Shown here: positions 55,238-62,939 of the stretch, one piece after another | Layout: the number at the start of each line of letters is the position of its first letter | Position numbering within the stretch: the first letter of the stretch is position 1 | Position numbers and translations under genes: made by a program | Notes under the pieces: generated by a model | Databases searched by the model: none | What the model saw: only the letters and a program-made list of their open reading frames with translations | What the model was told of the DNA's origin: nothing | Assembly: GCF_003814915.1 (NCBI RefSeq) | Contig: NZ_RKQK01000001.1 | Coordinates: 354,031-418,030, forward strand | DNA from: Pacificibacter maritimus | Lineage (GTDB): Bacteria; Pseudomonadota; Alphaproteobacteria; Rhodobacterales; Rhodobacteraceae | DNA length: 64,000 nt | Direction of reading: 5' to 3'

Positions 55238-55716
55238 CTGCGCAAACCTGTCTCATACAAAAGACCCAGTCGTTTGGCCTCATAATAATAGCCACGTGCA
55301 TACCATTTCATAGCGTCGTCAATATCACCACCAGAAACCAAATAAGCACCTTTTAGGTATTTTCCCGCGTATTTCAGGTTCACATCCGCATCGAGCAATT
55401 CTTTTGCTGGGCCTTTGTGACCCATCGTGCGTGCGGTTTCAGGCAATATTTGCAGCAAGCCATAATAGGGCGCGGCATAGGCCCAAGGGCGATGGGTGCT
55501 TTCGCGCACGGCTTGACGGTGGATCAACTCACGTGGGATTTCGTAATAATCGGCCCACTTGTTAATAAGCGCACGCAGTTCTGGCGTCTCGTTGGGAAAC
55601 AGCGGTGGATTATACCCTTTACGCGATACTTCAGGATCTTTGCGACCGCAGGCTGTTAAGGCAACAGCGCTGAAACTGGTCAAAATGAAAGTGCGACGGG
55701 ATAGGGGACAGGGCAT
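55234..55716 (-). CDS. lytic transglycosylase (SLT family) lipoprotein
   Basis: A 160-residue protein with a lipoprotein signal ('FILTSFSAVALTACGRK', lipobox LTAC with Cys at about residue 23) and a compact SLT transglycosylase domain. The catalytic glutamate lies in 'HRQAVRESTHRPWAYAAPYY' and 'GLLQILPETARTMGHKG' is the matching G-L-x-Q block. It cleaves peptidoglycan glycan strands to anhydro-muramyl ends. I chose ATG 55716 because the lipobox then sits correctly. Shorter than typical Slt or MltC enzymes. Confidence 0.85.
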   Translation of the reverse strand: MPCPLSRRTFILTSFSAVALTACGRKDPEVSRKGYNPPLFPNETPELRALINKWADYYEIPRELIHRQAVRESTHRPWAYAAPYYGLLQILPETARTMGHKGPAKELLDADVNLKYAGKYLKGAYLVSGGDIDDAMKWYARGYYYEAKRLGLLYETGLRS

Positions 55717-55828
55717 AGGCGGCTCCGATTTTGATTGCGCTAATGTCCCCATAAGTCGTGTGCAGGAAAAGGAAAAAGTCACGGATAGGCGGTATCTTGC
55801 ACGTCATCTTGGTGTTGCAGGCATAAAA

Positions 55829-55857
55829 AAAGGCCCCGCAATCCGCGAGGCCTTTAA
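55829..55857 (-). terminator. terminator after rplI
   Basis: AAAGGCC (55829-55835) pairs with GGCCTTT (55849-55855), with inner CGC/GCG pairs. On the minus strand the hairpin ends in a T run shortly after the rplI stop. Confidence 0.8.
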
Positions 55858-55876
55858 ATCATAGTGCTTTAGAAGA

Positions 55877-56500
55877 TTACTCTTCGTCTGCTGATGCGTC
55901 TTCTGCAGCTGGTGCTGCTTCGTCATCACCAAAGTCCTCATCGGCGGCAGCGCCCATTTCGTCGAACAATTCAGAGATTTCGAATTCAGCTTCAGCTTCA
56001 GCTTCAGCAGCCAATTGCTGGATGGATTTACCATCGGCTTGCAATTGAGCTTCTTCAGTAGAGCGTGCAACGTTCAAAACGATTGTTGCTTCAACTTCAG
56101 CGTGAAGAACAACAGAAACTTCGTGAAGGCCTAGATCTTTGATCGGAGCTTTCAAAGCAACCTGTTTGCGGTCAACTGTAAAGCCTTCGGCAACAGCTGC
56201 TTCAGCCGCATCACGTGGCGTGACAGAACCGTAAAGAGCGCCAGAGTCAGATGCAGAGCGGATGATGATGAACTGTTGTCCGTCAAGTTTCGCAGCAGCT
56301 GCTTCAGCTTCTTTTTTGGTCTCTAGGTTACGTGCTTCAAGTTGAACTTTTTGTGCTTCGAATGAGGCAATGTTTGCTTCATTTGCACGCAAAGCTTTGG
56401 CTTGTGGCAACAAGAAGTTGCGCGCGTAGCCGTCTTTTACTGCAACAACATCGCCCATTTGGCCGAGTTTTGCGACGCGTTCAAGTAGGATAACTTTCAT
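55877..56500 (-). CDS. rplI: 50S ribosomal protein L9
   Basis: A 207-residue L9. The N-terminal rRNA-binding domain '[20 protein letters not shown]' with '[14 protein letters not shown]' is canonical, followed by the long helix and the C-terminal domain. A further acidic C-terminal extension of about 55 residues (Glu/Ala/Asp-rich) goes beyond the E. coli length of about 149; such tails are common in this bacterial group. It is the last gene of rpsF-rpsR-rplI. Confidence 0.97.
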   Translation of the reverse strand: MKVILLERVAKLGQMGDVVAVKDGYARNFLLPQAKALRANEANIASFEAQKVQLEARNLETKKEAEAAAAKLDGQQFIIIRSASDSGALYGSVTPRDAAEAAVAEGFTVDRKQVALKAPIKDLGLHEVSVVLHAEVEATIVLNVARSTEEAQLQADGKSIQQLAAEAEAEAEFEISELFDEMGAAADEDFGDDEAAPAAEDASADEE

Positions 56501-56512
56501 TGTATAAGCTCC

Positions 56513-56740
56513 TTACTTAACAGCGTATGGCAGAAGGGCGAGGAAACGAGCGCGTTTGATGGCACGAGCCAATTCACGCTGTTTTTTCGCAGATACTGCA
56601 GTGATACGGGATGGAACGATTTTGCCACGCTCGGAAACGTAACGTTGCAAAAGACGTGTGTCTTTGTAATCGATCGCTGGTGCATTGTCGCCAGAGAATG
56701 GGCAAACTTTGCGGCGGCGGAAGAATGGTTTAGCGGCCAT
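56513..56740 (-). CDS. rpsR: 30S ribosomal protein S18
   Basis: A 75-residue S18 with '[20 protein letters not shown]' near the start (a possible zinc or simply conserved Cys) and '[20 protein letters not shown]' in the second half, matching the family. It pairs with S6 (encoded just upstream) on the small subunit platform. Gaps to rpsF (26 bp) and rplI (12 bp) show one operon. Confidence 0.97.
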   Translation of the reverse strand: MAAKPFFRRRKVCPFSGDNAPAIDYKDTRLLQRYVSERGKIVPSRITAVSAKKQRELARAIKRARFLALLPYAVK

Positions 56741-56766
56741 GATGTGGTCCTTTCCTGAACTGACGA

Positions 56767-57120
56767 TTAACGACGTTCACGGCGCGGTTCGCGCTCGTCA
56801 CGTTTTTGCATCTGTACGGAAGGGCCTTCCGCGTGCTCGTCAACTTTGATGGTCAAAATACGCATCACGTCGTCATGCAGGCGCATAAGGCGTTCCATTT
56901 CAAGAATACCAGCAGAAGGGGAATCAGTACGCATGTACGCGTAGTGGCCTTTGCGGTTCTTGTTGATTTTGTAGGCCATCGTTTTGACGCCCCAGTATTC
57001 AGAGAAAACGACTTTGCCGCCGTTGTCTGCGAGAACAGTTGAGAAGTGCTCAACAAGGCTCTCGGCTTGTGCGTTGGACAGGTCCTGACGCGAAATGAAG
57101 ACATGCTCGTATAGTGGCAT
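56767..57120 (-). CDS. rpsF: 30S ribosomal protein S6
   Basis: A 117-residue S6 with the canonical start '[15 protein letters not shown]' and the '[20 protein letters not shown]' block (about residues 37-56), then the S18-contacting part and a charged tail. I chose ATG 57120 since the family begins at 'MPLYE'; an upstream in-frame start would add eleven unusual residues. First gene of the operon. Confidence 0.97.
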   Translation of the reverse strand: MPLYEHVFISRQDLSNAQAESLVEHFSTVLADNGGKVVFSEYWGVKTMAYKINKNRKGHYAYMRTDSPSAGILEMERLMRLHDDVMRILTIKVDEHAEGPSVQMQKRDEREPRRERR

Positions 57121-57244
57121 GAGAGCTCCAGTGCTTTTTCGAGCGCATTTCATAGGTCAGGGCATTTTCCTTTTCCGCTTGCCCGACCACGAGAGACTAC
57201 GCTGGTTCAATATCCGTGCGGAAAGGATGTGCCCTTATACGGGG

Positions 57245-57260
57245 TGCGCTTTAAAGCGCA
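57245..57260. repeat. 16-bp perfect palindrome, first copy
   Basis: TGCGCTTTAAAGCGCA is fully self-complementary. It recurs with two changes at 57365-57380 (TGCGGTTTAAGGCGCA), exactly 120 bp away. Both lie in the rpsF upstream gap. Confidence 0.8.
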
Positions 57261-57364
57261 AGGGTGGCAAAGCGGCTTTTACCTTATTTTTCTATGTTTT
57301 TTGCACAATTTTATGGTCCTTCGAGTTTTGCGAACCGGCCCTTATGTGCTCAGCGGTCGTGGGA

Positions 57365-57380
57365 TGCGGTTTAAGGCGCA
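57365..57380. repeat. related palindrome, second copy
   Basis: TGCGGTTTAAGGCGCA, 14 of 16 positions identical to the palindrome at 57245-57260, and preceded in both cases by a GGG-x-TGCG context. Confidence 0.7.
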
Positions 57381-57615
57381 AAGCATGTCGCAATTTGCGA
57401 AGTAACTGTCTCGAGTGTCGAAACCGAAAATGCGATAATTGTGTCATTAGCCATAAATTAGCTGATCTTCGCCTTAATCACGCCGCTTTTGGAGGGGTAA
57501 ATGGTTAACATATACCTTGCAATGCCAATGCAAAATGCAAAACGGGTCTAAAAATAAGAAACGGGACGCCTTTTATTGCAAGGCTGAGATTGAAGGACGA
57601 AGAAAGGCTAAAGCA

Positions 57616-58326
57616 ATGACAGTACTCTTTGAGGACAGGACGACAGGAGTTGAACGTTTGAGTTTAAACTACTCAACCGTCAAATCCTGTGCTTGGGGCT
57701 ATGTTGTACAGCTTCAAAATACCATGGTTTCACGTAGTTTAATGCGTATGGAAGTTATCTTGTTTTGTTTGGGTTTCGGCGTGTTATGCCTTGTTGTTGG
57801 TCTTTGGGTTTTTCCTGGATCAAATTATTCGCCTTCAGTGATTGGTTTGAAAACAGCGCTTTCTATCGTGCTTGGAATTTTTGCTATGTCGGTGATTGAT
57901 CTGGCGCGTCGCGGCTTGCGGCGTGAATTACAGGTGGATATGAAGCGCAATCAAATACGCAGTGTGTGGCGCAACAAAAGCAACGCGACGACATTGCAGA
58001 CGGTTTTAGAGTTCGAAGAAATCAATTCGATCTTCATCCGTCGGCGAAAGATGCCGCTCGATTCCGCCGTTCTGAATGTCAGATATGGGCACAAGGGGGC
58101 GATTTTAGAGGTCGCCGCGGGGCAAGAGGTGGCTATGCGCGAATTGTGGGAAGCTTTAAATATGGATCTGCTCGACGCGATGCCTGGTGTCAATTTGTCG
58201 TCGACCCCGAAAGGACAAGCGCTGCACAAGGACACAGTTAAAAGTCATGGGTTTACGCCTGTGCAAACTGCAATGCCGCGTCGCAGTGCCTTTTCGTCAT
58301 CTTCTTCCTCGCGGTTATTTCCGTAA
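57616..58326 (+). CDS. hypothetical two-helix membrane protein
   Basis: A 236-residue protein with two adjacent transmembrane helices (about residues 46-65 and 77-97) and a cytosolic or periplasmic domain (about 98-210) containing 'DMKRNQIRSVWRNKSNATTL' and 'VLNVRYGHKGAILEVAAGQE'. The C-terminal tail is Ser-rich ('SAFSSSSSSRLFP'). I chose ATG 57616 ('MTVLFEDRTTGVERLSL') with AAGG upstream. No family recognised; the layout resembles PH-like or bacterial-photosystem-associated small anchors, but I cannot support that. Confidence 0.65.
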   Translation: MTVLFEDRTTGVERLSLNYSTVKSCAWGYVVQLQNTMVSRSLMRMEVILFCLGFGVLCLVVGLWVFPGSNYSPSVIGLKTALSIVLGIFAMSVIDLARRGLRRELQVDMKRNQIRSVWRNKSNATTLQTVLEFEEINSIFIRRRKMPLDSAVLNVRYGHKGAILEVAAGQEVAMRELWEALNMDLLDAMPGVNLSSTPKGQALHKDTVKSHGFTPVQTAMPRRSAFSSSSSSRLFP

Positions 58327-58367
58327 GTCGGTCAGAAAACTGCGCAACCATCAACTTTGAGTTAAAC

Positions 58368-58398
58368 AAAAAGGGCAGCTTATGTTGCCCTTTTTGTA
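58368..58398 (+). terminator. terminator after the membrane protein gene
   Basis: Perfect 10-bp stem AAAAAGGGCA (58368-58377) with TGCCCTTTTT (58386-58395) around an eight-base loop. Confidence 0.9.
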
Positions 58399-58537
58399 TG
58401 TTTGTCACCCATATATTGTGGCGCATCGCGCGCTAAGCTTCCCACGGCGAACTCCGCCTAGGTCTTGCCGATCCGTGCAGGGGGCGTTAGACCCATGAGA
58501 ACGGGTTTTCCCGCATGCAGATAATTAAGAGGCGAAT

Positions 58538-59470
58538 ATGACGCGCGCATTGGTTTTTCCAGGGCAGGGTGCCCAAACAATCGGAATGGGCAAAGCTCTT
58601 GCCGAAGCTTACCCTTCAGCAAAGGCCGTTTTCGATGAAGTTGATGATGCCTTGGAGGAAAGTCTGTCATCCTTGATTTGGGATGGAGACATCGACGCGC
58701 TGACTTTGACGCAAAATGCGCAGCCCGCTTTGATGGCAACCTCATTAGCCGCGATGCGCGCATTGGAAGCGGAAGGCTTTGGTCTGGATCAAGCTGCTTT
58801 TGTTGCAGGGCACTCTTTGGGTGAATATTCCGCATTGGCGGCGGCAGGTGCGTTAAGCGTGGCGGATACGGCGCGCCTGTTGCGCACCCGTGGATTGGCG
58901 ATGCAACAAGCTGTGCCTGTGGGCATTGGTGCGATGGCGGCGCTGCTTGGTCTTGATTTTGAGACTGTAAAAGAGGTGGCTGCCGAAGCCGCTTCTGAGG
59001 GCGAAGTTGTGCAGGCTGCGAACGACAATGACCCTGGCCAAGTGGTTGTTTCAGGTCACAAAGCGGCTGTGGAACGCGCTTGCGAAATCGCCAAAGCCAA
59101 GGGCGCCAAACGTGCAGTTTTGCTGCCAGTATCAGCACCATTCCACTGTTCTTTGATGGAACCCGCAGCCACTGTTATGGCCGAAGCCCTTGACGATGTT
59201 GAAATTTTAACACCGCGCGTCCCTTTGGTGGCCAATGTTTTGGCAGCACAGGTGTCAGACCCCGCGACGATCCGCAGCCTTTTGGTTGAGCAAATTACAG
59301 GATCGGTACGCTGGCGTGAAAGCGTGGGCTATATGGCACAAAATGGCGTCACAGAGATCTTTGAAGTCGGCGCAGGAAAAGCCCTGTCTGGCATGATCCG
59401 CCGTATCGAAAAATCCATCAGCTGCACAGCATTGGGCACGCCTGATGATATTGCAAAGCTGAAAGCCTAA
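58538..59470 (+). CDS. fabD: malonyl-CoA:ACP transacylase
   Basis: Transfers malonyl groups from CoA to acyl carrier protein, the entry to fatty-acid elongation. The 310 residues match FabD. 'VFPGQGAQTIGMG' is the start signature, the catalytic Ser93 lies in 'GHSLGEY', and the His partner follows in 'VSAPFHCSLMEPAA' (about residues 199-212). It heads a fabD-fabG-acpP-fabF-mltG block, 53 bp before fabG. Confidence 0.97.
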   Translation: MTRALVFPGQGAQTIGMGKALAEAYPSAKAVFDEVDDALEESLSSLIWDGDIDALTLTQNAQPALMATSLAAMRALEAEGFGLDQAAFVAGHSLGEYSALAAAGALSVADTARLLRTRGLAMQQAVPVGIGAMAALLGLDFETVKEVAAEAASEGEVVQAANDNDPGQVVVSGHKAAVERACEIAKAKGAKRAVLLPVSAPFHCSLMEPAATVMAEALDDVEILTPRVPLVANVLAAQVSDPATIRSLLVEQITGSVRWRESVGYMAQNGVTEIFEVGAGKALSGMIRRIEKSISCTALGTPDDIAKLKA

Positions 59471-59523
59471 TCCCCAACGACAGATATAAAAACATCTGTT
59501 TTTGTTGCAAAAAGGAATTATAA

Positions 59524-60261
59524 ATGTTTGATCTTACAGGTAAAAATGCGCTGATCACTGGGGCATCTGGTGGTATTGGTGGCGAGATTGCTAAGGCACT
59601 TCACGCGGCTGGCGCCACTGTCGGTCTGTCTGGCACGCGTGTTGAACCGCTCGAAGCATTGGCCGCAGAGCTTGGCGAGCGCGCCCATGTTTTGCCATGT
59701 AACCTGTCTGAAAAAGACAGCGTTGAGGCCCTTCCAAAAGCCGCTGCTGAGGCAATGGGGTCAGTTGATATCTTGGTGAACAATGCTGGGATCACGCGCG
59801 ATAACTTGTTTATGCGTATGTCTGATGATGAATGGGACAGCGTTTTGAATGTGAACCTGACATCGACCATGCGCCTGTGCAAAGGCGTTTTGCGCCCGAT
59901 GATGAAAGCGCGCTGGGGCCGTATCATCAATATTTCAAGCATCGTAGGTGCCACGGGCAATCCAGGCCAAGGCAATTATGCGGCATCCAAAGCGGGTGTT
60001 GTGGGCATGTCCAAATCCCTTGCCTATGAAGTGGCATCACGTGGAATCACTGTGAATTGTGTGGCGCCTGGCTTTATTGCGACGGCGATGACTGACAAAT
60101 TGACCGATGATCAAAAAGAAAAGATCAATGTGCAAATCCCCGCCGCACGCATGGGCAGCCCAGAAGAAATCGCAGCGGCAGTGCTTTATTTAGCTTCGCC
60201 TGAAGCTGGGTACACTACGGGTGCGACTGTGCATGTGAACGGTGGCATGGCGATGCTTTAA
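59524..60261 (+). CDS. fabG: 3-oxoacyl-ACP reductase
   Basis: NADPH-dependent ketoreductase of fatty-acid elongation. The 245 residues match the short-chain dehydrogenase family. The cofactor loop is GASGGIG (residues 13-19), the NNAG motif is 'ILVNNAGITRDNLFMRMSDD', and the catalytic Ser and Tyr-x3-Lys are in 'IINISSIVGATGNPGQGNYA' and 'ASKAGVVGMSKSLAYE'. AAAAAGGA precedes the ATG. It ends 262 bp before acpP. Confidence 0.97.
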   Translation: MFDLTGKNALITGASGGIGGEIAKALHAAGATVGLSGTRVEPLEALAAELGERAHVLPCNLSEKDSVEALPKAAAEAMGSVDILVNNAGITRDNLFMRMSDDEWDSVLNVNLTSTMRLCKGVLRPMMKARWGRIINISSIVGATGNPGQGNYAASKAGVVGMSKSLAYEVASRGITVNCVAPGFIATAMTDKLTDDQKEKINVQIPAARMGSPEEIAAAVLYLASPEAGYTTGATVHVNGGMAML

Positions 60262-60378
60262 TCCGAATTTGTGATGAGCGCGCCTAAGCGTTGACAGGGC
60301 TTTTATTTTGATGCCTGATCTTGACGCAGAGGTGGATATGCACAAATAGGGACAAATCATTTGCCACTGGTAAAGATT

Positions 60379-60391
60379 GTGCTATTAGCAC
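60379..60391 (+). promoter_or_regulatory. palindrome in the acpP leader
   Basis: GTGCTA T TAGCAC is a perfect 6-1-6 dyad, 133 bp before acpP. TTGCCA (60361) and TATTAG (60383) could form a sigma-70-like promoter that overlaps it. Regulator unknown. Confidence 0.3.
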
Positions 60392-60523
60392 CCAAGAATT
60401 CGCAGTGGGGGCAAATTGCCGCCATTATAAATTTCGCTGCTTTCATTTGAGGGTAGGGTTTTTTGAAAGGCCTGCGGGCCACTTTAAATTGGGCATCGTG
60501 CCCATAAACTATGAGGAAATAAC

Positions 60524-60757
60524 ATGAGCGACATCGCAGATCGTGTGAAGAAGATCGTTGTTGAGCATCTTGACGTTGAAGAAGACAAAGTAACAGAGAC
60601 AGCGTCTTTCATCGACGACCTAGGCGCAGATAGCCTTGACACTGTTGAGTTGGTTATGGCGTTCGAAGAAGAGTTCGGCATCGAAATCCCTGATGACGCA
60701 GCTGAAACTATTCAGACATTCGGCGACGCAGTGAAATTCATCACTGAAGCTTCCTAA
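60524..60757 (+). CDS. acpP: acyl carrier protein
   Basis: A 77-residue acidic carrier of fatty-acid intermediates. The phosphopantetheine attachment Ser37 is in the D-S-L-D motif ('[20 protein letters not shown]'). The four-helix layout and length match. It sits between fabG and fabF, as usual, and has a strong terminator after it, so much of its transcript is probably separate. Confidence 0.98.
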   Translation: MSDIADRVKKIVVEHLDVEEDKVTETASFIDDLGADSLDTVELVMAFEEEFGIEIPDDAAETIQTFGDAVKFITEAS

Positions 60758-60780
60758 AGTCATTTGACTTGAGTTATTTT

Positions 60781-60809
60781 AAACGGCGTCCTTTGGGGCG
60801 CCGTTTTTT
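60781..60809 (+). terminator. terminator after acpP
   Basis: Stem AAACGGCG (60781-60788) with CGCCGTTT (60799-60806) around ten bases, then TTTTA. Confidence 0.9.
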
Positions 60810-61458
60810 ATTGAAACGCCTCCTCGGCTGATGATGCAGAGTCCTCCTCAGGTGTCGCGTCCAAATCGAACTCGGGCAGGGGGGCATTTTCCAATTTGCG
60901 TTTGGATTTTCTGGAACGCAAAATGGCCCAGACTCCAAGTCCCGTCAAAATGGTCCCTAAGGCGCTGATCATCACCCATGCCGCTATTTTGCCGTTGAAT
61001 GTGTCGTTTTGCGTTGCATCATTCAGGTGATCTTTATCCAAGGGATCGCAATAAGTGTGTGCAAAAAATGTTGTCATAGCCGTGCTTTGCTGGATGAACC
61101 TCGCGTCTGTGCCATATCTGCGGGCCATCTGGGGCCAATCATTCTGAATGAGGGTCAGCAAATGATGCCTTGCGCTGATAAAATCCAGCATTGGGGCTTT
61201 GTTCGCGCCCAAATCTGCCGCATCAATCTGTTGAAGCAATTGATCACGGGAATACAATTGCATCTGTTGGCGAAAATTGCGTGCGGCCTCCAGTTCACTG
61301 TCTGTGCCAATTGATGCGACATAAGTATTTGCGCCTTTGTCGAGCTGCGTCACCCATCTTTCGAATCTGCAAGAGGGTGCCGCCAAGGCCGCAGAGGCTT
61401 GGCTCAGGGTGAGACTGGCAACAATCACCATCAACTTGAGATAAGTACGGATAAACAC
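60808..61458 (-). CDS. hypothetical membrane-anchored periplasmic protein
   Basis: A 216-residue protein with an N-terminal signal peptide ('VIVASLTLSQASAALAAPSC', cleavage near residue 27), a helical domain (about 40-155) with 'YSRDQLLQQIDAADLGANKA', and a C-terminal membrane helix (about 158-178, 'IAAWVMISALGTILTGLGVW') then an acidic tail. It interrupts the acpP-fabF order on the opposite strand. No family recognised. Confidence 0.7.
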   Translation of the reverse strand: MFIRTYLKLMVIVASLTLSQASAALAAPSCRFERWVTQLDKGANTYVASIGTDSELEAARNFRQQMQLYSRDQLLQQIDAADLGANKAPMLDFISARHHLLTLIQNDWPQMARRYGTDARFIQQSTAMTTFFAHTYCDPLDKDHLNDATQNDTFNGKIAAWVMISALGTILTGLGVWAILRSRKSKRKLENAPLPEFDLDATPEEDSASSAEEAFQ

Positions 61459-61625
61459 GGACTGATTTCACCATTCATAAGCGGTAACTTGGGCATTCTC
61501 CCATCGAAATACCGCTGGATAATGCAATTTGACGGGGTTTGGCTTAAGTTTATGGCAAGCACGTCAATATCTGGTTTACAGCGGAGGTGCTGAATTCTGC
61601 ACAGGGCCCATAGGGGTCTTTCATC

Positions 61626-61642
61626 ACACGCCTCGGGCGTGT
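61626..61642 (+). other. leader hairpin before fabF
   Basis: ACACGCC (61626-61632) and GGCGTGT (61636-61642) form a perfect 7-bp stem with a three-base loop, followed by ATTAAAAGGG. It lies 34 bp before the chosen fabF start. Confidence 0.4.
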
Positions 61643-61676
61643 ATTAAAAGGGCAGATCATAAATATGGGGGCCGAA

Positions 61677-62939
61677 ATGCGCCGAGTAGTTGTCACTGGA
61701 TTAGGAATGGTATCGCCACTTGCTTGTGGTGTTGAAGAAACATGGACACGTTTGTTGGCTGGGGAATCAGCCGCAGGAACGATCCAGCGGTTTGATGCAA
61801 GCCATCTTGGCACAGATTACGCCTGCGAAGTAAAACGCGGCGACGGAACCAACGGAACCTTCAATCCATCAGATTGGATGGCACCAAAAGACCAAAAGAA
61901 GGTCGACGACTTTATTCTCTACGGTGTCGCAGCCGCAGAGCAGGCTTTGACCGATGCAGACTGGAAGCCTGAGGGCGAAGAAGATTTGCTGCGCACAGGT
62001 GTTTTGCTGGGCTCGGGCATCGGCGGTCTGTCATCCATCGCGGATACGGCTGTTTTGTTGAAAGAAAAAGGCCCACGCCGCGTGTCGCCTTTCTTTATTC
62101 CTGGATCCCTGATCAATCTGATTTCAGGTCAGGTTTCTATCAAATACGGCTTTAAGGGCCCGAACCATTCGGTTGTAACCGCCTGTTCTACTGGGGCGCA
62201 TGCCATCGGTGATGCTGCGCGTTTGATTCAATGGGGCGATGCAGAAGTTATGGTCGCAGGTGGTGCAGAATCCGCTATTTGTGAAATCGGCATCGCAGGC
62301 TTTAATGCCTGTAAAGCCTTGTCGACCAAACGGTCTGACGATCCAAAATCCGCGTCACGTCCTTATGATGACGACCGAGATGGATTCGTGATGGGCGAGG
62401 GCGCTGGTGTTGTAGTTTTGGAAGAATATGAACACGCAAAAGCGCGCGGTGCGAAAATTTACGCAGAAGTTGTTGGATACGGCCTGTCGGGCGATGCCTA
62501 CCACATTACGGCCCCTGCCTCGGATGGAGATGGTGGTTTCCGCGCAATGAAAGCAGCGCTTGAGCGTGCTGGCATTGATCCTTCTGAAGTGGATTACATC
62601 AATGCGCATGGCACATCCACTATGGCGGATACGATTGAGCTTGGTGCGGTTGAGCGCCTCTTGGGCGATGCGGCCAGTAAGGCGACGATGTCGTCAACCA
62701 AATCGTCTATCGGTCACTTGTTGGGGGCTGCTGGCGCGGTTGAAGCGATCTTTTCAATTTTGGCGATCCGCGATCAAGTGGCGCCACCCACGATCAACTT
62801 GGACAACCCTGCGATTGAATCAAAATTAGACCTTGCGCCCAACAAAAAAGTGGAACGCAAGATTGATGTCGCCTTGTCAAATTCCTTTGGCTTTGGGGGC
62901 ACAAATGCATCCTTGGTTATGAAGAAAGTGACTGATTAA
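61677..62939 (+). CDS. fabF: 3-oxoacyl-ACP synthase II
   Basis: Beta-ketoacyl-ACP synthase of fatty-acid elongation. The 420 residues match FabF. The catalytic Cys is in 'VVTACSTGAHAIGDAARL', and the two His residues are in 'INAHGTSTMADTIELGA' and 'KSSIGHLLGAAGAVEAI'. I chose ATG 61677 ('MRRVVVTGLGMVSPLACG') with GGGGG upstream; an in-frame ATG at 61665 is possible. The stop shares bases with the mltG start (TAATG). Confidence 0.97.
   Translation: MRRVVVTGLGMVSPLACGVEETWTRLLAGESAAGTIQRFDASHLGTDYACEVKRGDGTNGTFNPSDWMAPKDQKKVDDFILYGVAAAEQALTDADWKPEGEEDLLRTGVLLGSGIGGLSSIADTAVLLKEKGPRRVSPFFIPGSLINLISGQVSIKYGFKGPNHSVVTACSTGAHAIGDAARLIQWGDAEVMVAGGAESAICEIGIAGFNACKALSTKRSDDPKSASRPYDDDRDGFVMGEGAGVVVLEEYEHAKARGAKIYAEVVGYGLSGDAYHITAPASDGDGGFRAMKAALERAGIDPSEVDYINAHGTSTMADTIELGAVERLLGDAASKATMSSTKSSIGHLLGAAGAVEAIFSILAIRDQVAPPTINLDNPAIESKLDLAPNKKVERKIDVALSNSFGFGGTNASLVMKKVTD

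Larger units (their letters stand above)
57121..57615. other. long intergenic region with two related palindromes
   Basis: A 495-bp region between rpsF and a membrane-protein gene. It must carry the rpsF promoter on the minus strand. It contains a perfect 16-base palindrome (57245-57260) and a two-mismatch relative (57365-57380). An open frame with many cysteines (57095-57508, plus strand) overlaps rpsF and has no family features. No RNA gene recognised. Confidence 0.5.

Noticed and set aside
57095..57508. Cys-rich open frame upstream of rpsF
   Set aside because: It overlaps the rpsF start region, lacks a ribosome site and has no family pattern; its cysteines look like chance.
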